From NCBI GenBank assembly GCA_008711295.1, contig VUYV01000061.1, positions 3,075,731-3,139,730 on the forward strand: DNA of 64,000 nt. Direction: 5' to 3'. The position numbers and the translations under genes are program-made. This document shows, one piece after another, positions 25,405 through 36,830 of the stretch. The DNA comes from Anarhynchus alexandrinus. Lineage: Eukaryota; Chordata; Aves; Charadriiformes; Charadriidae. Within the stretch, counting starts at the first letter, position 1; every line of letters starts with the position of its first letter. The notes beneath the pieces were generated by a model. The model was not told the origin of the DNA. It worked only from the letters and a program-made list of their open reading frames with translations, and searched no databases.

Positions 25405-28400
25405 TATTGACCTCCTTTTTACTCCAGCCTTTTTCCCTAGCAAAGGAAGAAGGTACTGCAGTAAGTTTTTTTTCATTGTACCAAAAAAAAAAAATCTCAG
25501 ATACCTTTTGTGACCCTAAATTCACCCAATGATTAGAAGATTCAGCCTCCTGTATCTTATTCTTAGTGTGTCTGAGTACCTGTTTTGTTACACACACAAG
25601 AAAACAGTATGGGGATTAATTAATTTTAACTAGAAAGAGAAGGATTTCTTTCAAATTATGACATCACTTTGTTTTATTTTGGAACATGAAGAATTCATTA
25701 TGAAATGATGTTGGTATATTCAGAATTCAAAAATGTGTGTGACTTCAAAAATATCTTTAATTTTTATGGTAGTGGCTGTAATCAAAGCATGAGGCATGAC
25801 AAATCCCACACAATGGAAAGGCTGATGACACATTATACATTGGGGATGATCAACTGAAAGACATGACCGAGGCCATCTCAGAACTGTCAGTTGTTATCTT
25901 TGAGGACTTTTATCTTCCAAAATAAAGTAGAAGTACTGGAATGCGGTGAGGAGGGAAATATAGGGGTGGAAAGGAGAGCCAAGGCAAGAAATTTTAGATC
26001 AGACCACTCAACTGCAATCTCTAAAAATAATCAGACTATTTGCAAGCACCTGGAGTGTTGCAAAGAAACATGGATTTGGAAAAAAATGGCTAATTTCCTT
26101 TTGACAGATTAACAGGCATTGTTGTCAGTTACAAAGCCATAGAAGTCATTCATCTTGAATGTAGTAAGAGATATCTGTCTCTTGTGACATCTTCATAAAT
26201 AAGCTAGGGAAACATAGTCTAGATGAAACTATTAGAAGGTAAAAGTAAAACTCATTGATTAACTGTACTCAAAGGGATCTTATCAGTGATTTACTTTCCA
26301 AAAAAAAAATTCCAATCCATTCTCGGAGGGTCATTTTTAGGACCATAGAAAAGACATAAATAATGCAATAAAGAAGATTCTTGTTAAGGGTATAAACACA
26401 TTAGAGGACAGGACTTGAATTTGAAATATTCTTGGAAAATAATAAGAAGAAAATTATGATACTGGATTAATGTAATATGGATAAGTGCAATCTTACTTTT
26501 AAGCAATAGTAATCAGCTGCACAAGGTCGTTTTGGAGAACAAGTGGTAAGTTTTGTGGGAAAGGACACGGAGTTTCTAGCTAGTCTGTCTGTAAGTCAAC
26601 AGGATCATGCCATTGCAATAAGCAACAGGCACGACCAAAGGGATTTCTCTGACACAAAAAGTTGTTTTCTTCTCTACCCAGTTTGGTGAGATATCAATAA
26701 GAGTGGAACATCCAGTTTGAGGCAGCACACCACAGAGTGTGTGTGGGAAAGCAGAGAGAATAAACAGTGGGCAAACTCTGTGCAGAGAGTGAAAGTGTTG
26801 GAGTAATTTAACCAAGGGAAAAAAAAAAAGAGAATGAGGAAACACAAGGGGAGAGTTTTGAGCACACAAAAGAGAGTTGCCAAACACAAGGAACAACACA
26901 ATTATCTAGATGGCCTTTTCAGGGCCCCGTTAGCTCTGTGTGTCTTTATTCTGGACAAGTATCTCTGCAGGAGACCTTTGCTCTTTGCAGTTTTGAGTAC
27001 AAGAAGAATTACATGTTTTTGCTTTTAATAGCATGTGCATACACTGGTCTGTATGCTTTCTGGGTTACTCTTAAAGTTTTGGGAGTTTAATATTTGGATT
27101 AAGGACCAGTTTTCAAAATGCTGCTAGTTCCATCAAAGATTAAGTGATATTTCCAACTGATCTCCCATGAACCTGATAGTGTGGGAAACGTTCATTTTCA
27201 AGTGCTTGAAGAAGAGTGAAACATATTACTATTTATTTTCTGTTCTTAGTGAAGACCCCTTGCAGAATTATTGAATCGTGTTCAGTTACAAAGTGAATAA
27301 TTTATTTTATACATTAATATTACTTGTATGTTATAGTGCTTCTGTTTTACAAAATAGCTGGCTTCAGACGATGCTTAACTTTCTCAATGTGAAAGCTTTT
27401 GATATTTTTTTTCTTTCACTGTTCATTTGGTTGGTGAATCATAGACAGGCTACCTGACAGGTTGCTCATGATATGTAGCACGGGAAATGCCTCCAAAAAT
27501 CTATAATTTAAATAAATAGATGTTACCTCTTGTGCTAGATCAACTGAATTTCTTTTTTGGTCTGAGAATAATGTGTCTCTGGAGACTTGCCCGACCTTTC
27601 AGCTAGAAGATGAGGATCTATGTTAGTGATTTCATTGATACTCGATATCAAGTAATTTAAAAAAATTTCCATGTCTGACATGGAAAACATTTATACATAC
27701 TCTTATGAGCAATAACAAGCTCAATGTCAGCTCTGATACCAATATGGATGCTCCAGTTACTTGACAATTCCATTACAACAGGGAAACTAATCAATTTATG
27801 TCTACTTTCTAATATAATCTTACTGCAACCCCATCTTTTACAGACATTTGGAAAGACTTTATGACAAGTCTCTGATAAAGACCAAGTGGTGAAAACAGAC
27901 TTTAAGTAGTATAAGAGGATCTTCTGCATATAGAATTATACCACTTTGGATTTCAGTAATGGATAGTTTTTCTTCTATCAATCACCTACATTGTCCACAG
28001 GACTCATAGAAAGGACTCTTTTTCTGAGTGGTTCTCTGAGGAAGGGGACTCATGGCCATGCCTCACTGCATGTCGCTCACTGCTGCTGCTGCCACCATTG
28101 CTGGTATGGTGGAGGATCTGAGTACTAGTGGCAGTAGGGTGAGTTCAAGTAAGGTGCCAGGTGAAAGAGATGAAAAAGGTGTGGAAACGTGGTACAAAGA
28201 AGTTTTAAGTAGATTATTATGTTTCAGTGATTACCTGTAACATTGTATTATTTTGCTTGGATTTTGGTCACAAAGGGTGACATAGAATATAGTTATATCT
28301 TCAAACAGTTATTATTTTCCTGGTGATCCCATTTCTAGCATGTGTTAAAGCAGTCTGATGGCTGCAGTAAGTTAAGTTATTTGCACACAACCCTGTTAGA

Positions 28401-29296
28401 GATTGATGGGGTTTAAGGGGTTAAGGGTCTGTATTAATTATATGGAAAGTACATTAACTGGAGTGATGACAGAGTTGGTAATGCATAGCTGCTAATTGTT
28501 AGGATTAGGGAAGACCGTGAAGGATTTCAAGGGGGACAGAGGTAGAAAAATTAACAAGTGGCAGATGGATCTTTATGGTAAAGTGGATTGTAAAAAGTGG
28601 TAGGAACTATTTAAAAACTCTGCTGGGCTCAAGATTAAATGTAATAACTGAGGAAAAAAATGGTGCCAGTATGGATAAAGGATTATAAACTTTTATTCCT
28701 TTGAGAAGGGAAGCTAAATATCATGATGTTTAAGTAATACAATGATATGATATTAGAGCCTCATGTGAATCGTTGGTACATTCTTATCCTTCCAGTGAAA
28801 TTATGTATGCGCACAAGGGCATCACAGTTTGGCAATGAAATCCTGAGGGGACTTGTTGAGACAGTTTTCTGTTTTGGAGTCAGGCTTTGAAGGAAGGACA
28901 GAGAAAGCAGGGAACACGGCAGAGTGTGTAAAATAATGTATGCCTTATAGATGTAGAGCAAGAGCTCTAATTTTTCCTAATCTGAGAACAAGGAGAATGG
29001 CTGCACACTTGAAAGTGGCAAAGGAGCTTTTATGATGCACTAGTTGCCTGGGCATTTTATTGCCAGCTGCAGCGGGGACATCCTGATCGTGGAGACATGC
29101 CCTGAGGATCTTTGAAACACTAGTCCATAGTCTTTATTTGGCACACATCACTTCACTGCCCATGCATGAACATCCCAGTTTGGTGGATGTCTCTCCTGCT
29201 TCCTTTTTCCCTTCTGCCTTCTGCCTTTAAATTTATTTTTGCCTTATGCCTAAAATCTCAGGTTACAATTAATTCATGCCTTTTTATTACTGCTTT
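25405..29296. other. Unique AT-rich non-coding sequence
   Basis: No exon, RNA gene or transposon was recognised. A-runs at about 25485-25495, 26300-26309 and 26819-26830 are simple sequence. Confidence 0.5.
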
Positions 29297-29357
29297 TTGT
29301 TATTTATGCCTATTTGTTATTTATGCCTATTTGTTATTTATGCCTTTTCGTTATTTA
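29297..29357. repeat. 17-bp minisatellite, about 3.5 copies
   Basis: The unit TTGTTATTTATGCCTAT occurs at 29297-29313 and 29314-29330 exactly, then 29331-29347 with a change near its end, then a partial copy. The short array is AT-rich and probably variable in length between individuals. Confidence 0.88.
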
Positions 29358-30759
29358 AAAAAGAGTTTCATTCTCCTGCTAGCCTATGATGTTAATGTAA
29401 ATGGTATGATTGTCTCTGTAGACCACAACAAAGAGCAGCTAACACTGCAACCCTCCTACTCACTGCTGTTCTGATTGCCTTGGAGTGCCCTTGTGCAGTG
29501 CTTTTGCAATACCTGTGTTTTCGTAAGAATCTGGGATGCAAACATTTAGCCCTCTAGCTTATGTACAATTAGTTTCCTCCTCTATGTATCACGTCTGACT
29601 GGATATATTGTTTTCTTAGGATTTTTACACTGACAGTCTCCATGGTTTAAAAATGTAATACTGAATCATTTTCTTGAACATTTGTTGCACTGCTTTTATC
29701 ACAAATTCTTGGAAATGCCTGGGTCATAAATATTTGTCAGCCTCCAGAACATCAGGGCAAAAGTAGTAAAATCTAGTCTACCAAGAAGGATCTTTATGAC
29801 CCAAAACCAATGTGTGTTTCAACTCCTGTGTAGGAAATGCTTTATAATGCATCATTTTCTGTCTAGCTTGACTATAGTTTCTGTTTAGGCTGTTAAGTGT
29901 AATATCTCAGTTGAAAAAAAAAAAAAATTCTGCTTGCACAGTGCCTTAGACTCAGCAGTTTGTTCCTGTATTTAAATGACAGACCCACGGCACTGCACTT
30001 AATTCAGCAGTGCCGAGTGAGTCAGCGTAGCGTCATGTCACAGTGGCGATATATGACAAGGGCTGACATCAAAATGTGGCTTGTTTGCCTCCTCTGTGTT
30101 ACAATGAAATGTGAGCCACAGCTTACCGTCAGACTGCCTGACGCTGGTTCTTAGCTCGTGTTCACCTGCCGTAAAGACCTCTGTTGGAAAGTTGTATTTC
30201 AGGCAAACATAGTAAATAGCAGTGGATCAGACTGAAAAGGGAATGAGGGAAACTAAAACATTGTATCTTGTTAGCTGTTAAATACTTCCTTTAACAACCT
30301 AATGCGTCTTCTTATTATGTGGTAGGTATGTAGAGCTCCTATAGATCTAAGGCTATGTTTTCATGTTTCTGGCTGAAATTGAAAGCTGAATCCAATTTAT
30401 TCAGTTACCAGCTTCAGATGGATATTTCAAACAGCAAATGCGTGAATGTCTAGCGACTAAGATATCACATTTTTAATATACTTCAATATTGTGCATCAGA
30501 GAATGAGACAAATCAAGTCAATAAATGACAAGTAGATAATTTTCTTCCTTCTGCCAAAGTTCATTTAGTCCCCATAGTCCTTATTATAATATGGGCAAAA
30601 AGTTTAGTCTAGCGCACTGATTCATCTGTTGGATTTCTACTGTCTTTCTTTTGCAGATGCTAGTCATTTTTCTTATCTTTTTTTAAAGTGGTCAATCACT
30701 GTCATAGAAACTATTAAAAAACATTTATTTTGCAGTGCACACTTTTCCTATTTTAATTT
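29358..30759. other. Unique sequence; isolated AP-1/MARE-like site
   Basis: No gene or transposon was recognised. TGAGTCAGC at 30018-30026 is a consensus AP-1 core extended like a MAF half-site, closely followed by CGTCATGTCA (30031-30040). The 30000-30160 part is richer in CpG than its flanks and could be a small enhancer, but this is only a motif reading. Confidence 0.35.
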
Positions 30760-30784
30760 AATATTAATATTTAATATTAATATT
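30760..30784. repeat. Duplicated 12-bp AT palindrome
   Basis: AATATTAATATT, itself a perfect palindrome, occurs at 30760-30771 and 30773-30784 with one T between. It is consistent with slippage in AT-rich DNA. Confidence 0.85.
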
Positions 30785-32620
30785 TCATTTAAAAATGTGA
30801 TAATTTTATATACCGTTAAGTTAAACTGCTTACTAGCATGGATCCCCCAAAACCCTCTAATCTGAGGAATTTGTCATTTTACCAAAACCTAAGAATTTGC
30901 AGTAGGTTGTATTTAAAGACTTTTAGTATAAGACGAGTACTGTGATTGTATGCATAAAAAGTCATGTTTCCCTAAAGCAATTGAGTAAATGTTTGCATAA
31001 GTAATTGCATTTGCAGTTGTTTAGTTTGTATGTGCCTTTAGGTACCATAGGAGAGTTAACTCTGCTGGAAATCTTGGCCATGATCGTCTTAAGCTCTCAT
31101 GAGGCAGTCTAACCCAAACTTGCATAAAGTTGAGTGATAGAGTTCTAAATCATGTTTTATTTTTCAGCTTGATTTTCGATTTTTTACTGAAATATTCTCT
31201 AGGACTTTTAAAACAGTTTCTAACAACAATTAAAATGTAAACTTTATAAAAAAAATGTGTGTGCAGGTTTGGTTTGACAGTTGGACAGAAGTTTGTGCTG
31301 GATCTTATTTTATCTGAAACATTTTGACCATCCATAAAACGTAACTAAGTTTTACCCAATTTCTTTCTTTTGAGCTAACGCTTAACACTATAATACAATA
31401 CATCGCAATACATCCTCTCTATCTGTTGCCAACATGATTATATATAAAGCCTCAGCATTAAATTTTGAATTCTTTGATTTTGTTAAAGAGACTGACAGAG
31501 TTACGAAGGAAAAAGTTTGTGGGAATGCAATTCCTCTTCCCTTTAGAAAAGTAATTTTAAAATAGAAGTTACATTATTTTCCACTTTTTGCTATTAGTAC
31601 ATCTCCTGGGTACAGTTACCTTGGAAACATTATATTCTAAAGGAATAAGAATATATGGAACATTTTCTTGCACCCATGGAAAAATGATGCTGCTGATAGC
31701 AGTGGAAAAACATTCGAGTTAGCTGAAGCAGAAGCCTGACCTCTAAGACGAAGTTTGGATAAAGGAGAGAAATCTGGGTTTGGAATGTCTGTAGTTGAGA
31801 AGGCTTGATGCTTTCAAATCTCTACTTTACAAGACCAACTGGTGGCTTAGTGGAGAGGATTGTAATCATGTGTCATCACTTTATCAAGTGTATAAAAATC
31901 CTCTAATTAGAGCACAATTTGAATATAATACATATATTAGAATATAATTAAATACTTAAGTTGCAAAGAAATATGATGCAATATTCCAGTCTAAATGCAG
32001 TGCCTAATGACTATTTACAGATGTTATGATTATAACAAAACTGGAATAAACACTGGAAATTCAGCCTTTCTAAATTATTAAAATCATGGAAGCATTATTG
32101 CTGTTAATTACAGTCCCTTTAAATTTCTGAGAGCTGACAGTGGCACTTGCTTTGTTTTGCATGAACCATGATGGGGACACTGGCATCATGGTCGAGTGAA
32201 GCTGTTGAAAGGCTTCCTAGAAGTCTTCCAGAGTATACAGGCTGGGATATTCTTAAACTCTAAAAAGGCACTTGAGTCGACATTGTACTTCAGATATACA
32301 CAGAATCCAAATCTACACAGGGTCCCCTGAAAATCATAGTCCTCATTCAACATTTTGGCACTTTGAAATCTGTCTGCATGCTTATGTGAGCTATGTATGG
32401 GTTGTTTCTGTTGAAACGGGGATTCTCCAGATGGGACTGAGCTGAAGGCAAGATCGTATGATCCACTGTGATCAGCAGTGACTGGAAGATACTTGGTAAG
32501 AAGCAGAATAATCCTACCACCTGTGAGGCTGTTGAGTGTTGTTTATTCATTTACCTCCATTTCAGGAGGTAATACAATCTCTATTTTGTGGTTTTGTTTA
32601 CTGAGAGATTTTATGTTACA
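30785..32620. other. Unique AT-rich non-coding sequence
   Basis: No exon, RNA gene or transposon was recognised. Confidence 0.5.
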
Positions 32621-32753
32621 TCACAGAATCACAGAATCACAGAATTTTCAGAGTTGGAAGGGACCTCTAGAGATCATCTAGTCCAACTCCCCTGCCAAAG
32701 CAGGATTGCCCAGAGCACATTACTCAGGACTGCATCCAGGCGGGTCTTGAAAA
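32621..32753 (-). mobile_element. CR1 LINE, 3'-end fragment, minus orientation
   Basis: On the plus strand it begins with TCACAGAATCACAGAATCAC, the inverted CR1 terminal repeat. It continues through GAGTTGGAAGGGACCTCTAG and ATCATCTAGTCCAACTCCCC, the conserved CR1 3' UTR, and then AGGCGGGTCTTGAAAAT, which also belongs to CR1. It is 5'-truncated, about 130 bases long, and has no coding part. Its 3' UTR variant (CCAAAGCAGGATTGCCCAGA region) differs from the copy at 9051, so the two come from different CR1 subfamilies. Confidence 0.93.
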
Positions 32754-35039
32754 TGCACTTTGTTAAAAGGAGGAACATGTAAACTTAGCTTTTTACTGTC
32801 ATCTGACTGTAAGGCTTATTCCTTGTGACTGACAGTCTGTTAAAGCCAGTAGCAAAACAACCAGTGGTGCAGGAGAAGATCTAGTTTTCTATATTTGTAA
32901 ATCTCAACAAATGAAACGTTCAACAGCTCTCACGTACAGACACACACAGAGATGGCGTATCTAGAAATGTAATATCTTTGGGTAAAAATCAGTGGATCAA
33001 TGTGGATCTTCAGGTGAAATCATCTTCAACTTGTGATACTCAGTCATGATACTGATAACGTAAGTATTATACAGGAAATTAACAAAGTAAATACATGGCA
33101 ATAGCATTTTATATAAACTTAATCTATAACTGCTTCTTGTACTATTTCTTTTCAAATTTGATTTTTTGAAGCTTTGATTTACTCTCAGAAAGTAACAGAA
33201 ATCTGAATGAGAGAGAAAGACGTTCTCAAAGCTTCTGGCTGTGTATTGAGTCCTTTTTTTTGTACTAACTCATTTTAGAATAGCTTTTCTTTGAAATTAT
33301 AACTGATAAATTGGAGAGTATTGAAAACACCTGAGAACAGAACAACTGCAGCTCTGGTTTGTGGGAGGGAGATGTTCAACAAGTACTCAGACTTCTGCCA
33401 GGATACAAAGGATCTCAAAAAGTGACAAAGTAACAGTGCAAGGAAAAAGAAAGCCTAGAAGAGAAAGAAACCTATTTAAAATTGCATTAGAGGTTACAGG
33501 AAATACTGTGGAGGTTGAACTGGGGGTAATCTTAAAGAGATAATTAAGATTTTAATCTATTATTGAGAAGGGGAAGAATATTGTTAGACAGCATGGTATT
33601 GTTTGTGGGTTTTTTTTCCCCTCAGGTTCTTTTTACCAATAGGTTTCTCAAGGAAAAGACACTCGCTTCTCTCAAATGCTGTGTACAAGTCAGCTAGACC
33701 TTATTTATTCCAGGGTGCTGGAGCCGTGTCTTTGACCATGTCTTGTCATGTCAAGTTAGCCAGCTCTGTTAGTTTTAGGGATGTGACCTACCACTAGGAA
33801 TTAAGGATTATGGTCACAGCAGTGTCAGGCAGAACTTCAGTCATGTGCTTGCTGGAAGAGCACAAATCAAACACATTTTTTAGTATCACACCTTCAACTG
33901 ACCCCTTGGAGAATGACGTTTGTATATGATCTCCAGCGACGCGGTGGGACCATGTACGTGGCTAAGGTAGGTCAGCATGGTGCTATGGAAGTTAATATAG
34001 CTAGGCAGTTTGATGAATGTCTGACCTAGCATATGCAGGGGTAAGTGCCTGAAGATTGCTCCTAAAACATTATCTCATGCTCAGAGAAAAGGGATCCAGC
34101 CTGCTTCCTGTTTAAAGAGACTTGAAAAAAACAGAGTGAAAGGCTGATGTGTCAAGTCAGCAGTGAAGAGAAATATTTGCATTGTTGTCAGTCCAGTCAG
34201 AGATTTGGAGTTATTATCAGGCTTGGTTGATAAGGAAAAGAACAAAAAGAAACAAAATGAAAGATGAAAATAAAAAATAAAAATACATTTTCCTGTACGG
34301 CTTTCCTTTGAAAATTATTCTATAATTTCCTCTGGAATCTGTTGCATTACTCTAAACAGATCTTGTCTCTCTCCAAATTTATAATTATACCTGGGTATCA
34401 TAGGAACCACGACTCAAGATTGAATTTTATATGTGGGCATCTTTATTCAGGCAACAAAAGCAAAACACTACAGACCAGTGGCAAAAGAACATTTGGTAAG
34501 ATCCAGTTCTCCTGCAGACCAGCCTCAAAGACATGAGCCCATGGGTTCCTTGTGCCTATGCATCTTTAATCAATTAAGTTTAACAGGCCTTTGTGTGTTG
34601 TACCATTTCCTAAAAGTTGTCTTCTGCCATGAAACTTTTATGCTTTTATTGACTTACTAATTGATTTAGCCAAAAGTCAAACAGATATTCAGGCTCTCAG
34701 TGCTAGCAGCACTTTGGCATTAAGTTCACGTGAGATGTCTTCAAACGCTATGTAAATAATGTTTTCCATCATGCACATCCTCATTGTACAATATCACTGG
34801 TGTCTTTATGTGGATCCTTGCTAATTCACTGCCGGATATTACACAGGTTGCTCATTAGTCTATTATCTAGCATTTTATCAATCATCCTCTTAAGCACCCG
34901 TCACTTCAGTTGCAACAGTTATGCTTTGTATTTTTCAGGCCAGCTTAGTGTTGCATTAATATGCAGTCACAATTCTTTATTGTGCTCCAGCCTCTTTGCT
35001 CCATGATAGCTTGCTGCTGACAACAAAAGTATTTGGGTA
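32754..35039. other. Unique AT-rich non-coding sequence
   Basis: No exon, RNA gene or transposon was recognised. Short open frames (for example 33361-33543 and 34342-34660) show no known domain. Confidence 0.5.
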
Positions 35040-35460
35040 TCATGACAATAAAGGGTTTGTGTACACGTGGCTGGCTGCAAAATGCGACCTGCAAAATGTC
35101 GGCACTGGAGGAGGTAAAAACTAGCCGACTCTGGGAGTGTGGGGTGGGTGTGCAGGACAGGCAGCTGGAATACAAAACCAACCCCCTTCCCACACACACT
35201 TACACACGCGGGACATCCTTCTCATTTGTGAATAGCTTCTGTTGGAATGCAGGGAAAGAGGTGAGTCAGATATTTATACCCTCAACAGCTTTGAAGGGCC
35301 GCCCCGATTGGCGCCAGTCAGAACTGCTCTGCCATGTCGGAGATCAGCAGACTGCGTCATGTTCTTCTTAAAAGGTCTGCTGGCTGCATTCCTGCCCGGC
35401 ACCGACGGCTTTAGAGAGAAGCGATGGAGAAAAATTTATAGCAGCAAAGAATTAGTCTGA
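35040..35460. promoter_or_regulatory. Candidate regulatory element (AP-1, inverted CCAAT, NFI-like)
   Basis: This patch is richer in G+C and CpG than its flanks. It contains TGAGTCA at 35262-35268 (AP-1 core, also readable as a splice donor GAG|GTGAGT at 35261), ATTGG at 35307-35311 (inverted CCAAT box) overlapping TTGGCGCCA at 35308-35316 (NFI-like palindromic half-sites, also E2F-like), and a CRE-like GCGTCATG near 35354. Clustered motifs in a GC-richer island suggest an enhancer or a weak promoter. The overlapping open frames at 35033-35460 match nothing that I know. Confidence 0.35.
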
Positions 35461-36639
35461 CCTGGGGAAATGTTCGGCTCCGCTGTTCAGCGTGTATGCA
35501 ATTATGTAGCTAATGCCAAATCATACAAAGTATATTTAGCAGGTAAAGAGTGAAAAAAAAAAGTATCAGAGAAGCACAATAGCACAGTGCTACTTTATTG
35601 AATCACCTTTCCTAGTTAGGACCATGGCTTAAAGATTGTTACAGACCGTAAGCGAAACCAAATTATTTTTTTTTGTAGGCGAGGACAAGGGTAGCTTTTT
35701 TAACCTGCTTTAATGTAACATTCTGGAAACTTCCTTTCCATTTCAAGTAGCTTATTCAAATTTAATCATGGGGGTGTCGGAATATGAAAACGTCTAGTTG
35801 TGATATTGTTGGGGAATTCAGCTTTAACTTTAATGATAGTACTTGTGCCTGTATTGAGAAGAGAAGTATCCATGGAAACAGTGCAGTAATTCATAAACTG
35901 TAGAGCTGTATAAAGTCTTTCCACCACAAATATGTTTCAGCAAGAAAATTAAGAGGACACTTTTCACGTCAATGTTGCATAGCTAAAGAGTGCCTCTCTT
36001 AAGTCAATGATTTGAGCCATACCAGGGTACAGAGGATTACTCAGTATTTTGTGACTTAACAAACCGAGGAAGCCAAATCAGAACCACAAACCCCCCACCT
36101 TCCCAAGTAGATAACATATCACAAAAAAAACACCCACCCTGAAAATTAATTTTCACGTGAACTAAATACAAAGCTATAGTAAAATGTTTTTATGAGTATT
36201 TTTTAATTATCAGATAGTAGTGAATTAAATGGAAAGAGGAATATTCTGTTGGTACCTGCCCACACTATACTCTGTGTTCCTATTTAAGTCCAGTTAACTA
36301 AGCACGAATCAACTCGAGTAAGGTAACGTCATAATAACTGGTAATCTAAGCACTCCAGGGCTTGTTTTTTAGGACAAAGTGTTTTGTGGTTTATTACAAA
36401 CATGAACACATCATTTTACTCAAGTTAAATGTCAGACAACTCTGCTGCTTAAATAAGTGCAAAAAATTTTAGTTCTGCTGTGTTCTAAAGTGGAAATCAT
36501 GGAACTGTTTTTCTAGACTTGGACTTTTTAAAGACTAGTTGTCCGACTTTGGTCAAGTCAACGAAGACCACGTATTCAAAAAGGTTGTTCCTCCTTTCTA
36601 TTTTCACTCAAAATGAATAACTTGTGTTGCTGTCATCCT
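35461..36639. other. Unique AT-rich non-coding sequence
   Basis: No exon, RNA gene or transposon was recognised. Confidence 0.5.
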
Positions 36640-36830
36640 GACCGGTGGACCACTGTGCATTAAGGAGTTACTGGTCCCCATAAGCGTGACCCTGTGTTGG
36701 TGCAGCCCTGTGGCATGCTGTGCTGCGTGCACAGCGTGGCCCCCAGGCCAGGGCTGCGCCCTGCGTGTCCCTTGGCCGCAGGCTAAACTTAGTCTGCAGG
36801 CAGCTCCCACCCTGTACCGGCAATTACACC
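36640..36830. other. GC-rich patch
   Basis: About 190 bases with high G+C and roughly ten CpGs in an otherwise AT-rich region (for example GCTGTGCTGCGTGCACAGCG, 36717-36736, which is partly self-complementary around TGTGC...GCACA). It holds no recognised repeat, exon or canonical promoter box. It could be a small CpG island or the remnant of a GC-rich insertion. Confidence 0.35.
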
